Source of the DNA: an uncultured Bacteroidia bacterium
Lineage (GTDB): Bacteria; Bacteroidota; Bacteroidia; J057; CALAJH01
Direction: 5' to 3'
Length of the DNA: 64,000 bases
NCBI GenBank assembly: GCA_937922655.1
Contig: CALAJH010000001.1
Span: 1 to 64,000, forward strand
Positions within the stretch are counted from its first letter, which is position 1. Every line of letters begins with the position of its first letter. Below, piece by piece: positions 1-8,064 of this stretch. A model generated the notes under the pieces. That model was not told where the DNA came from. It did not search any database and worked only from the letters and a program-made list of their open reading frames with translations. Made by a program: the position numbers and the translations under genes.

Positions 1-72
1 GGCGAAAAACGCGGTATCGACATCGGCGAAAAACGCGGTATCGACATCGGCGAAAAACGCGGCGAAAAACGC
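1..72 (+). repeat. 24-bp tandem repeat encoding GEKRGIDI, decaying into 12-bp GEKR units
   Basis: Bases 1-24 and 25-48 are identical copies of a 24-bp unit encoding GEKRGIDI. They are followed by shorter GEKRG units. The same units recur at about 329-378 in the neighbouring partial copy. Units are multiples of 3 bp, so changes in copy number would keep the frame. Confidence 0.85.
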
Positions 73-222
73 GGCGTGGAAAAAGCCAACCGCAATATGG
101 TGCTTAATCTGCACAAAAACGGTTTGGACGCCGCAACCATCGCTCGAATGGCGGGACTGCCACTCAAATTCGTTCGTCAAGTGTTGGAAGGCAAAGACAA
201 TCCGCCCACGAAAGGACAATGA
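1..222 (+). CDS. C-terminal end of an Rpn/PD-(D/E)XK-type nuclease/transposase-like protein (5' end outside window)
   Basis: The reading frame is open from base 1 to a TGA at 220-222, so only the last 73 residues are seen. They consist of tandem GEKRGIDI / GEKRG units followed by a helical tail (NMVLNLHKNGLDAATIARM, then GLPLKFVRQVLEG). Charged G-x-x-x-G repeats followed by a small helix-turn-helix-like tail are typical of the C-terminus of Rpn-family (PD-(D/E)XK, transposase_31-like) proteins common in Bacteroidota. The nuclease core would lie upstream of the window, so the family call is an inference from the tail alone. The stop codon overlaps the start of the next small frame (ATGA). Confidence 0.55.
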   Translation, partial: GEKRGIDIGEKRGIDIGEKRGEKRGVEKANRNMVLNLHKNGLDAATIARMAGLPLKFVRQVLEGKDNPPTKGQ

Positions 223-527
223 AAACGACCGTTGCGTCCGCCGAAATTTTTTCTTTGGGGGTTTGGGAGGACGCCCTGCCCGAAGAGCAGATTCTTCAAG
301 ACCCGCTGTATCTGCGCGGCGTCGATTTTGGCGAAAAACGCGGCGAAAAACGCGGCATCGACATCGGCGAAAAACGCGGCGTGGAAAAAGCCAATCGCAA
401 TATGGTGCTTAATCCACACAAAAACGGTTTGGATGCCGCAACCATCGCACGAATGTCGGGACTGCCACTCAAATTCGTTCGTCAAGTGTTGGAAGGTAAA
501 AACAGCCCGCCCGCAAACGAACAATGA
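219..527 (+). pseudogene. Tandem partial duplicate of the preceding Rpn-like C-terminus
   Basis: This 102-residue frame starts at the ATGA overlap with the previous gene. After about 34 residues (with EEQILQDPLYLRG) it repeats the previous protein's end: GEKRG units, NRNMVLN, KNGLDAATIARMSGLPLKF and RQVLEGK. At DNA level 61-231 aligns with 366-536 at an offset of 305 bp, including the stop codon and the following AAAACGACC. No nuclease domain is present, so it is most likely a duplication remnant. It could still be translated through coupling with the upstream stop. Substitutions (N/K, A/S, PTKGQ versus PANEQ) show the copies have diverged. Confidence 0.6.
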
Positions 528-615
528 AAACGACCGCCGACCCCGGTTCTTTTTTACCGACTTTTGTAGGGGTCGGCGGCAACGCGCCATCTAATTTTTA
601 AGCCGCGATTTGGCG

Positions 616-623
616 TACTTTTG
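616..623 (+). promoter_or_regulatory. Bacteroidota -7 box (TACTTTTG) before the DUF1571 gene
   Basis: TACTTTTG matches TAnnTTTG and lies 30 bp before the ATG at 654. I see no clear -33 TTTG at the right distance. Confidence 0.4.
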
Positions 624-653
624 CGATATTTGCCGTCGCAAAAATTAACGCAG

Positions 654-1493
654 ATGAAACATATAGTTTATTTGGCATTGTGGTGGTGGCTCTCGCCTTG
701 CGTCCACGGCCAAACGTTCGACGTCCTTGCCGAGGTGCGGAAAATGATTTCCACCGCACGCTCCGTTCAAAGCCTTCAGTACGAAATGTACAAGTGGGAG
801 CGCATCGGGGGAAAAATATTGCACGAAAAAAACTTTATTAAGTGGAGGCGTTCTCCGCGTTCGGTTTACCTCAAAATTACCGAGCCTTCGGTGATGGAAG
901 TCTTGTACGTCGAAGGTCGGAACGGAAACAAGGCGCTCGTCAATCCGGGCAGGTTTATACCCAATCTCAATCTCGACCCGAACGGCGAGCTTATGCGTCG
1001 CGACCAACATCACACTATTTTCGCCACGGGTTTCGATTATACCGTAGAACTTATCGAAGATTTAATCAACAAATACAACGACCAATCTTATTCGATAGCC
1101 AAATATTTGGGTGAGGAGACCGTTCACGGGCGGGCGTGTCACAAAATCGAGTTGGCCAGCCCGAATTTCAAATACGTGCCGTACACCGTTGGGCGGGGAG
1201 AGAACCTCGTGGCCATTGCTCGCAAACTCAAGCTCAACGAGCTAATGATTTTAGAGAAAAACTCTTCGGTCAAAAATTATTATTCCGTTAAGGCGGGTCA
1301 AAAAATCGAGGTGCCGACGAGTTTTACGGCGCGAACCATTGTTTGCGTGGACAAAATCACGCATTTGCCGGCGTTGGTTCAAGTTTTCGACGACAAAGGA
1401 CTGTTTGAAAGATACGAATACAAGCGTGTCGTCGTCAATCCGAGATTCAAAGACGAGGAGTTTCAATCGAATTATGCGGACTATGGATTTTAA
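654..1493 (+). CDS. Exported DUF1571 family protein with internal LysM
   Basis: This is a 279-residue protein with an N-terminal signal peptide (MKHIVYLALWWWLSPCVHGQ). An in-frame ATG upstream at 621 would bury the signal, so 654 is preferred. The body has features of DUF1571, a LolA-like periplasmic/outer-membrane fold: Y-E-M-Y-K-W-E-R near the start, KITEPSVMEVLYVEGRN, and a late section on conversion of values (THLPALVQVFDDKGLFERYEY). Inserted around residues 176-224 is a LysM-like segment (YTVGRGENLVAIARKLKL ... YYSVKAGQKIEVP), which suggests peptidoglycan binding. The role is unknown. It is convergent with the next gene, and the ends share about 4 bp. Confidence 0.75.
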   Translation: MKHIVYLALWWWLSPCVHGQTFDVLAEVRKMISTARSVQSLQYEMYKWERIGGKILHEKNFIKWRRSPRSVYLKITEPSVMEVLYVEGRNGNKALVNPGRFIPNLNLDPNGELMRRDQHHTIFATGFDYTVELIEDLINKYNDQSYSIAKYLGEETVHGRACHKIELASPNFKYVPYTVGRGENLVAIARKLKLNELMILEKNSSVKNYYSVKAGQKIEVPTSFTARTIVCVDKITHLPALVQVFDDKGLFERYEYKRVVVNPRFKDEEFQSNYADYGF

Positions 1494-2143
1494 GGTTCGA
1501 AGGCTTTTTCGGCAAGGGAAAAGAGGTCGAGTTTTTCCGTGGGCCGCAAGACGAGCAAGCCCATCGACGTTAGCTTGACGAGGCTGTGAATGGCCTTTTT
1601 ACGCGGTATGCGGGCAATTTTTTCGTATTCGTAAAGTGAAATTTCGGGGTTGCGGGCAAGGTGTTCGAGAAGGGTTTTTTCGGCGTCGGTAAAGAAAATG
1701 CCGGCGGGAGCGGTACGGCTCTTCATTAGTTCGAGGGTGATTCGCGTGGCGGGAAGCACTTGGTCGTGGGCGCGAATGTAAACGCGGTAAACGTCGTCTT
1801 CCCCGGGGGCGGAATGTGGGCGTTTTTCGCTCTTGGGGACGTACACCTCCAAGACCGAAAGTCCTCGGTACTCATGGACGTCCTTGAAAAACATGACGGG
1901 CGGCGTGCAGAACACGTGCGCCGCCGATTCGACCATATAAGCCTCCTCTTCGACCGACGCGCCCGTAATCCGCCCCGAATCGTGAACGCCGACCAACAGC
2001 CGTCCTCCCTCCGTGTTCGCAAACGCCGCCAACGAACGCGCGATTTTTTTCGCACTGTTTATCGTTTTTTTGAAGTCCAGCTTTAAACCCTCACCGCCTG
2101 CTATCATTCGCCGTAGCGGATGCTCCTCGAAACGCGCGGCCAT
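1490..2143 (-). CDS. AlbA_2 (Schlafen-type) domain protein
   Basis: The protein has 217 residues from the ATG at 2143; a TTG at 2152 would add three. The N-terminal half carries the AlbA_2 pattern: KLDFKKTINSAKKIARSLAAFANTEGG, then LLVGVHDSGRITG, matching the usual E/D-F-K...AFANT.GG..L.G..D.G signature. The C-terminal third (TDAEKTLLEHLARN to LLVLRPTEKLDLF) looks like a winged helix. These proteins are usually described as putative transcriptional regulators or nucleic-acid binders. The substrate is unknown. It stands alone on the minus strand, divergent from the large T9SS cargo gene. Confidence 0.75.
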   Translation of the reverse strand: MAARFEEHPLRRMIAGGEGLKLDFKKTINSAKKIARSLAAFANTEGGRLLVGVHDSGRITGASVEEEAYMVESAAHVFCTPPVMFFKDVHEYRGLSVLEVYVPKSEKRPHSAPGEDDVYRVYIRAHDQVLPATRITLELMKSRTAPAGIFFTDAEKTLLEHLARNPEISLYEYEKIARIPRKKAIHSLVKLTSMGLLVLRPTEKLDLFSLAEKAFEP

Positions 2144-2152
2144 AATGCGCAA

Positions 2153-2627
2153 TTTTACAAAATATTCGCCACCTAATTATACACCCAACGGCAATTTTGT
2201 TCGACAACGCTCTTAAACGACGGGTATATCAAGATAGGGGTAAACCATCATCGTTGCGGCTTCAAAGACCAATTAAAAACGGGTACGGTTTCTGGATTTT
2301 TCGGAAAACAAAAAAACGGACGTTTTCGGCGGGCGGGGTGGGAGTGGATTTGGGACGTCGATTCCCCTAGGGTTGCCCGTTTCTTGCCAATTATTTTTTT
2401 ACGTCTTTGATTGACAATTTATAATTTTATTTTAATTTTTTTGCGCATTTATGCACGTCTACACGAACGAACTTGACAAAAAGTGCATTTTTATTTTGCA
2501 ACCTTTTGCTTTTTTTACCGTATAAACGCAATCATCCAAAAATCCCGATTTCTTGCTTTTATCAGGATGGGGTAATTTCAAATTTATTGATTTTAACGCT
2601 CTGAAAAGAGAATAAGGAGTGAGAAAA
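2153..2627. other. Long AT-rich divergent intergenic region
   Basis: About 475 bp between the AlbA_2 gene (minus) and the T9SS cargo gene (plus). The 2400-2600 part is strongly AT-rich and contains a TTGACAATTTATAAT stretch (about 2411-2425). A small inverted repeat CTCTGAAAAGAG lies just before the ribosome binding site. I see no tRNA, no conserved ORF and no clean TAnnTTTG box. Confidence 0.5.
2613..2618 (+). promoter_or_regulatory. Strong Shine-Dalgarno (AAGGAG) that sets the start at 2628
   Basis: AAGGAG ends 9 bp before the ATG at 2628 and overlaps the alternative GTG at 2619 too closely for GTG to be used. A clear Shine-Dalgarno is unusual in this window and in Bacteroidota generally. 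Confidence 0.6.
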
Positions 2628-5600
2628 ATGAGCTTCGTTTTACACTTACTTTGTTCGATAACGACGGCCGTGTTTTTTTTTACGGTCGGTAACGTTTTTG
2701 CCCAAACCAACATATCGGGGACGGTCAATGCCTATTCGGCGGTAACGGCGATAGCGACGAACGTCGGCGGTACGGATTGCAATATGAATTTATTGACGCT
2801 GGCCAATCCGGGGCCGTTCAACGTTGGCGACTTGGTGCTGATAATGCAGATGCAGGGCTCCGCTCCGCGCCGCAACAACGGCCCCGAATACGGCGAGGTT
2901 ACGACCGACGGCGCGTTGGCATGGCCCTTGGCCAACGCGGGCCATTACGAATTCAACCGCATCGCCTCCAAAACGGGCGCCAACGTAACTTTCCAAAAAC
3001 CGCTGGCCAACATCTACGACGTGGCGGGACGGGTGCAATTGGTGCGCGTGCCGGAATATCCCGCGGGCGCCACGGTTTTGGCGGCGGGATTGACGGGGAA
3101 CGCATGGGACGGCACGACCGGCGGCGTTTTGGCCATTCACGTTACGGGGGTTTTGACGCTTAACGGCGAAATCAATATGGATGGACGCGGGTTTCGCGGC
3201 GGCGCCGATTTTGCTTCCACCGCCAACAATTGCAATCAAGGCGTCCGCTTCTACAACAACGCCTCGCAGTTGGCGGCAAACAAAGGCGAAGGAATCGCAA
3301 TTTATAATTTGGCGCATGCACGCGGCCGCGGACGCTGGGTCAACGGCGGCGGCGGCGGAAACAGTCGCTTTGGCGGCGGCGGCGGCGGCGCCAATTTTTC
3401 CGCCGGCGGCAACGGCGGCAGTCACAACTGCGACGCCAACAACGTTGTCAACACGCCCGGCGCCGGCGGCTTTGCCCTAGGGCCTTTTGTTTCCAACACC
3501 CGCGTATTTATGGGCGGCGGCGGCGGCGCGGGACACCGAACCACCGGTACGGCCGCACCCGGCGGCAATGGCGGCGGAATTGTCATCATCCACTGCACCA
3601 CCCTCAACGGTAACGGCAACGTCGTTTCCGCCAACGGCAACCACGGCGCGGACGTTAACAACGCCAATGGCGGCGCGGGCGGCGGCGGCGCGGGCGGTTC
3701 GATTCTTATTCAACTGAACAACTTTTCCTCCAACGTTACGATACGCGCCAACGGCGGACGCGGCGGCAACCATTCGGTTTCGGGGTGCTATTCGCCCGGC
3801 GGCGGCGGCGCGGGAGGCGTGATTCGCACTTCCATCGCGCCGCCCGTAACGCCCACCGTCGTGCGCCAAGTGAACGGCGGCGCGGCGGGAACGCGTACCG
3901 GTACCTGTACCGCCGGCGGCGCACCCACCGCAGGTATCGCCGGCGCCACCCAAGTGACCCTACTCATGAATTTCAACACTTCCTGTCTTTCGGCCGTTTA
4001 CGACATCGGTTCGCTTTGCGGCGGCGCCTTGGGACAAAACAGCTTTGCCGCCGGCGATTTCGGCGCCACCCCCGGCACGCCCGGCGTTATTCCCGGACCG
4101 GGAGAATTAATTACCGTTTCCCCAAAATGGACGGACCCCTCCCCGGTAACGTGTTTGGCCGCCTCTACCCTTGCTCCCGAATTCAACTACGTTTCCCCAC
4201 CCGCCAACGGCCAGCCCGCCGACAACTTTTACACCGTTTGTACGGGTATCCGCGACCCCTATGGACCCTTTACCGGCGTGGTTAATCAAGCGGGGGTCGT
4301 ACAACCCGGTCAATACGCGTGTTGGATAACCTCCAACGACAACTCCGGTACCAACAGCGGCTACACCCAAATCGTCAATGCCGCTCATCCGCCCCGGGCC
4401 TTTTACAACCAAACCGTCAACGATTTGTGCGAAAACACCAAATACGAGTTTCGCATCGACGTTATCAATCTTTACACGTCGACATGGGTGTCGCAGTCGA
4501 ACCCGAACGGCTTTGCCATGAATTGGTTCCCCACCTGCGACGACATTGCCGAGCCCGGATGTAGACAAATGGTTTTCGCCCGCACGCGCGATTGCCCGTT
4601 CGCTCCCGCCGGCAACTGCAAACGTTACAGCATTTTGCCCGAAGTGTTGTTTTTGCTCAATGGCGCGCCCATCGGCACCACCGGCCCCATCCCCAACGAC
4701 GACCAATGGCATACTTACGGCGTTTCTTTCACGACGTCGCCCGGAGTAACGTCGGTCAATCTTTCGTTGCGCAACCGGGCGCCGGGCGGCATCGGCAACG
4801 ACCTCGCCCTCGACAACATCTCTTTCCGTCCCTGCGGGCCGACGGTAACCCTCAGCCAAAGCAACCCTTGCCCACCCTCCAAACTGACGGCCAACGTCGG
4901 CGCCGACTTTACCACCCCCGTCTATCAATGGCAGGTCAGCACCGACGGGGGCGTGAACTACGTCGATATTTCGGGGGCAACGGCCGTCGATTACGACGTA
5001 CCCGTTGCCACGCCCGCGACCAACATTTATCGCGTGCGCGTGGCCAACGCCGTCGCCAATTTGAGCAATCCCAATTGCTACGTTACCTCTTCGAACGCGG
5101 GTTTTTCTTGTCCGATGGACGTGGACGTACTGACCTTCAAAGCCACAAAATACGAAAACGCCCAAGCCCTGTTGGAATGGACGCTGTCGCAAAATCGTAC
5201 CGTCGCCGAATATCGCATCGAGCGCTCGTCCAGCGCTTGGGACTTCGAGGTCTTGGCCGTCAAAAACGGTGAAACGCCCCTTTACGCCTATCTCGACCCC
5301 GCCCCTCTTCCCGGAATCAACCATTATCGGCTTCGCGTGACGGACTTTGACGGCGTTACGCGGTATTCGGAAGTTCGCTCGCTGGATTTCACCCCGTATC
5401 GCAAGGAAATGCGCGTTTACCCCAATCCGTCCCACGGATGGGTTTCCGTTGCCGTTTCCGCCACCGCCCAAGCCCGTCTCGAAGTTTTCGCTTTCGACGG
5501 CAAGCGCGTCGCCGAATTCGAGCATTCGGGCGATGGCGAAAAATTCGATTTGGACTTGACGCATTTGCCCGACGGCATTTACCTTGTTGTCCTAAAAGAA

Positions 5601-5642
5601 CGGGGGGCGCCGGTGGCCACCCAAAAGTGGGTCAAAAATTAA
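2628..5642 (+). CDS. Giant glycine-rich exported protein with T9SS type A sorting domain
   Basis: The protein has 1004 residues. The signal peptide is at 1-26 (ITTAVFFFTVGNVFAQ). Residues about 190-425 are extremely Gly/Asn/Ala-rich (runs such as GGGGGNSRFGGGGGGANF), resembling glycine-rich surface fibre or adhesin regions. A Cys-containing beta-rich region follows (about 450-740, with LALDNISFRPCG), then an Ig-like segment (YQWQVSTDGGVNYVDISGAT). The last 75 or so residues are a type A T9SS sorting domain: MRVYPNPSHGWVSVAV, LEVFAFDGKRV, LPDGIYLVVLKE. It should be exported by Sec, moved across the outer membrane by T9SS, and attached or released after CTD cleavage. An adhesive or matrix role is an inference from composition. 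Confidence 0.85.
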   Translation: MSFVLHLLCSITTAVFFFTVGNVFAQTNISGTVNAYSAVTAIATNVGGTDCNMNLLTLANPGPFNVGDLVLIMQMQGSAPRRNNGPEYGEVTTDGALAWPLANAGHYEFNRIASKTGANVTFQKPLANIYDVAGRVQLVRVPEYPAGATVLAAGLTGNAWDGTTGGVLAIHVTGVLTLNGEINMDGRGFRGGADFASTANNCNQGVRFYNNASQLAANKGEGIAIYNLAHARGRGRWVNGGGGGNSRFGGGGGGANFSAGGNGGSHNCDANNVVNTPGAGGFALGPFVSNTRVFMGGGGGAGHRTTGTAAPGGNGGGIVIIHCTTLNGNGNVVSANGNHGADVNNANGGAGGGGAGGSILIQLNNFSSNVTIRANGGRGGNHSVSGCYSPGGGGAGGVIRTSIAPPVTPTVVRQVNGGAAGTRTGTCTAGGAPTAGIAGATQVTLLMNFNTSCLSAVYDIGSLCGGALGQNSFAAGDFGATPGTPGVIPGPGELITVSPKWTDPSPVTCLAASTLAPEFNYVSPPANGQPADNFYTVCTGIRDPYGPFTGVVNQAGVVQPGQYACWITSNDNSGTNSGYTQIVNAAHPPRAFYNQTVNDLCENTKYEFRIDVINLYTSTWVSQSNPNGFAMNWFPTCDDIAEPGCRQMVFARTRDCPFAPAGNCKRYSILPEVLFLLNGAPIGTTGPIPNDDQWHTYGVSFTTSPGVTSVNLSLRNRAPGGIGNDLALDNISFRPCGPTVTLSQSNPCPPSKLTANVGADFTTPVYQWQVSTDGGVNYVDISGATAVDYDVPVATPATNIYRVRVANAVANLSNPNCYVTSSNAGFSCPMDVDVLTFKATKYENAQALLEWTLSQNRTVAEYRIERSSSAWDFEVLAVKNGETPLYAYLDPAPLPGINHYRLRVTDFDGVTRYSEVRSLDFTPYRKEMRVYPNPSHGWVSVAVSATAQARLEVFAFDGKRVAEFEHSGDGEKFDLDLTHLPDGIYLVVLKERGAPVATQKWVKN

Positions 5643-5871
5643 CGACGCACGCTTAAAGCGGTGTTGTTTTCGCTGCGCGTACAAACTTTTCAACGACTTT
5701 TGGCTTACAAGGGCAAGACGGGTTTGTATGGTTTGTTTCGGGTCGATGTGTTTTTCACCGACCCGTTCGTCCGCCCGCTTTTTTCGTTGTTTCGGGCCGT
5801 AGAGCGGCAAGTTCCGGCGACAATTAACAATAAAATAACGCGTTTAAAAATTACGTGCCAAAAGGAAACGA

Positions 5872-5879
5872 TATATTTG
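5872..5879 (+). promoter_or_regulatory. Leaderless-type promoter box TATATTTG, 4 bp before pstS start
   Basis: TATATTTG is a perfect TAnnTTTG. Only CCGC separates it from the GTG start at 5884, so the transcript would begin at or within the start codon. No -33 TTTG is evident. Confidence 0.6.
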
Positions 5880-5883
5880 CCGC

Positions 5884-6729
5884 GTGAAACGGATTTGGGC
5901 CGCAACGTTTGCAATGACCTTGGCAATGACGGCTTGTGGCCGTTCGGAATCTCGGTACGTCAAAATCAAAGGAAGCGAAACGGTGCTTCCCATCGGCTTG
6001 AAGTTGGCCGAAGATTGCGGCAACAATCCGTTGATTCCGGATGCTTCGGTGTCGGCGGGGGGCAGTGGCGTGGGCATTGCGGCGCTTCTAAACGGAAATG
6101 CGGACGTGGCCATGTCCTCCCGTGCCATTAAGCTCGAGGAAAAAATCAAGTTCGCCGTCAAAAACATAGAGCCCGTGGAAGTGGTACCGGCCTACGACGT
6201 TTTGGCCGTTATCGTTCATCCGTCCAACCCTCTCGACACCCTCACTATCGAAAACCTAAAAAAAATCTATAAAAACGACATCACGCGTTGGAGCGAAATC
6301 GGTGGTCCGAACAGGCCCATCGTCGCTTTCAACCGTGAAAGCAGTTCGGGCACTTACGAGTTTTTCAAACAGCGTGTCTTGGAAAACGAAACCTTTGGCA
6401 ACCTTGAAAGCGTTGGCGCCAACGGCGAGCTGGCCGAAAAAGTGGCCGACAACGAAAACGCCCTCGGTTACGTCGGCATAGCCTACGTCGACGAAAAACG
6501 GGTAAAGGTATTGAAGATTTACAACCCCGATTTGGGGCGTTCGGTGCCGGCGACGTTGGGTACGTCTTTGGACGGCACTTATCCTTTGGCGCGGCCGTTG
6601 TATTTTTACTACGTTCGCGGTGCGGACTCTTCCGTCGTACGCGTGCTTGATTATCTTGTTTCACCCGAAGGCCAAGAAGGCGTGCGTTCCACCGGCTATG
6701 CGCCCAATCCTAAATATTACCGAAAATGA
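5884..6729 (+). CDS. pstS: Phosphate ABC transporter substrate-binding lipoprotein PstS
   Basis: This 281-residue lipoprotein starts at GTG; the lipobox MTAC puts Cys18 at the mature N-terminus. PstS features: KIKGSETVLPIG (phosphate loop 1), SAGGSGVGIAALLNGNADVAMSSR (loops 2 and 3), IYKNDITRWSEIGG (about 128-141) and NRESSSGTYEFF (about 150-161, the SSGT phosphate loop). It captures periplasmic inorganic phosphate for the Pst importer. It overlaps pstC by 4 bp (ATGA). GTG is preferred because later Met codons would remove the charged n-region of the signal. Confidence 0.93.
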   Translation: MKRIWAATFAMTLAMTACGRSESRYVKIKGSETVLPIGLKLAEDCGNNPLIPDASVSAGGSGVGIAALLNGNADVAMSSRAIKLEEKIKFAVKNIEPVEVVPAYDVLAVIVHPSNPLDTLTIENLKKIYKNDITRWSEIGGPNRPIVAFNRESSSGTYEFFKQRVLENETFGNLESVGANGELAEKVADNENALGYVGIAYVDEKRVKVLKIYNPDLGRSVPATLGTSLDGTYPLARPLYFYYVRGADSSVVRVLDYLVSPEGQEGVRSTGYAPNPKYYRK

Positions 6730-7913
6730 GGCGGTGGCGTGACTTTTTGGGCGAATCGTTTATCAAGGCGTCGGGGTACACGGGGGCTCTGACGGTCGTG
6801 GCGATAGTGTTTTTTTTGTTCAAAGAGGGCGTGGGACTCTTCGGACGTTCGCCCGTCGATGGCTTTGAAGTCGCGGTGCATCCCTCCAATCCCGTGGAAA
6901 AACTCAATGAAGCGCAAGTTCGCGGCTTGATTTTCGGACAAATCAAAACATGGAACGAACTCGGCGGACGCGGCGAAGTCGAGGTGTGGCACGTCTCCAA
7001 TTTGGATAAAAAACTCAAAGCCGAGGGTTTGAAGTTCGAAGGGGAGGATTACCTGCGTCTGTCCCTCGTCTTCGATTCGCTTCTCAACGCCCGGCCCAAC
7101 ATCGTTTTGATATTTCAATCCCCTTTGATACCCCCTTCGGCCAAACGCTTGGAGGTCGGCAAGATGACGGTCGCCGGTTTTTTGGGGGGAACGAATTGGA
7201 AACCGACCGAAAGTCCGGCGCCGCTTTTCGGCTTATGGCCTTTGATAGGCGGCACGTTGTTGGTAACGTTCTACGCCATGATTTTTGCCGTCGTTTTGGG
7301 CGTGCCTACGGCGATCTATTTGGCCGAACCGGCGCCGAAAAAGGTGCGGGCCGTTGTCAAACCGATGATTGAATTGTTGGCGGGGGTGCCGTCGGTGGTG
7401 TTTGGATTTATCGGTTTGGCGTTGGTGGTGCCGAATTTGCGTTTGGCTTTTGGTTTGGACAGTGGAAGCACGGCGTTGGCCGGAAGTATTTTGTTGGCGA
7501 TAGTGGCTTTGCCGACGATAATCTCCGTGTCCGAAGACGCGATACGGGCCGTTCCCGACGCTTTGCGACATGGGTCGTTGGCGCTTGGCGCCACGCATTG
7601 GCAAACGATATATCGGGTGGTGGCGCCTTATTCGAGTTCGGGTATTGCGGCGGGACTGATATTGGGCGCGGGGCGCATCGTCGGCGAAACCATGGTCGTG
7701 CTTATGGTTACGGGCAACAATCCGCAATGGGTCGGCTGGGACGCGTTAAAATCCGTGCGTACCATGAGCGCCGCCATTGCCGCCGAGATGGGCGAGGCCC
7801 CGCAAGGCGGAATGCATTATCAAAGTCTGTTCACCGTCGGATGTATGTTGTTTTTGCTGACGTTTTTCGTCAATTTTGTCGGGGAAATGCTCAAAAGTAA
7901 AGTGAAAAAATAG
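6726..7913 (+). CDS. pstC: Phosphate ABC transporter permease PstC with inserted PstS-like segment
   Basis: This 395-residue permease has TM1 at about 18-37 and the remaining helices from about 165 to the end. PstC hallmarks are FLGGTNWKP, FGLWPLIGGTLLVT, the permease loop LALGATHWQTIYRVV and GAGRIVGETM. Between TM1 and the usual periplasmic FLGGTNWKP stretch sit about 105 extra residues (about 40-148). Their beginning (residues 49-81, VAVHPSNPVEKL ... IKTWNELGG) closely matches PstS residues 109-141 (VIVHPSNPLDTL ... ITRWSEIGG). The SSGT phosphate loop is not conserved in the insert. No pstA, pstB or phoU follows; the next genes are divergent barrels. Confidence 0.92.
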   Translation: MRRWRDFLGESFIKASGYTGALTVVAIVFFLFKEGVGLFGRSPVDGFEVAVHPSNPVEKLNEAQVRGLIFGQIKTWNELGGRGEVEVWHVSNLDKKLKAEGLKFEGEDYLRLSLVFDSLLNARPNIVLIFQSPLIPPSAKRLEVGKMTVAGFLGGTNWKPTESPAPLFGLWPLIGGTLLVTFYAMIFAVVLGVPTAIYLAEPAPKKVRAVVKPMIELLAGVPSVVFGFIGLALVVPNLRLAFGLDSGSTALAGSILLAIVALPTIISVSEDAIRAVPDALRHGSLALGATHWQTIYRVVAPYSSSGIAAGLILGAGRIVGETMVVLMVTGNNPQWVGWDALKSVRTMSAAIAAEMGEAPQGGMHYQSLFTVGCMLFLLTFFVNFVGEMLKSKVKK

Positions 7914-8064
7914 TTCTTGGTGGCGCGAAAGCTTTCTTTTCCTCGAAGCTTTGAGGGTTGTTTATTTGTCGGCCGCATCGTTCCCATCCATTAGCGAACG
8001 GACGCAATGGAAAGCGAACGCCGGCGAAGTTTTTTTCGGAACAGGGATTGGATTCGTCCTTCGG

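Noticed and set aside
2150-2157. TAAAATTG as -7 box for the AlbA_2 gene
   Set aside because: One mismatch to TAnnTTTG and it overlaps the alternative TTG start; not strong enough to add to the leaderless set.
2330-2400. Possible tRNA-like fold near GTCGATTCCCC
   Set aside because: Only a short stem around a T-loop-like sequence; no acceptor stem, anticodon arm or CCA-compatible end.
4107-5564. 485-codon frame antisense to the T9SS cargo gene
   Set aside because: Lies fully within a convincing sense gene with signal peptide and CTD; no family signal of its own.
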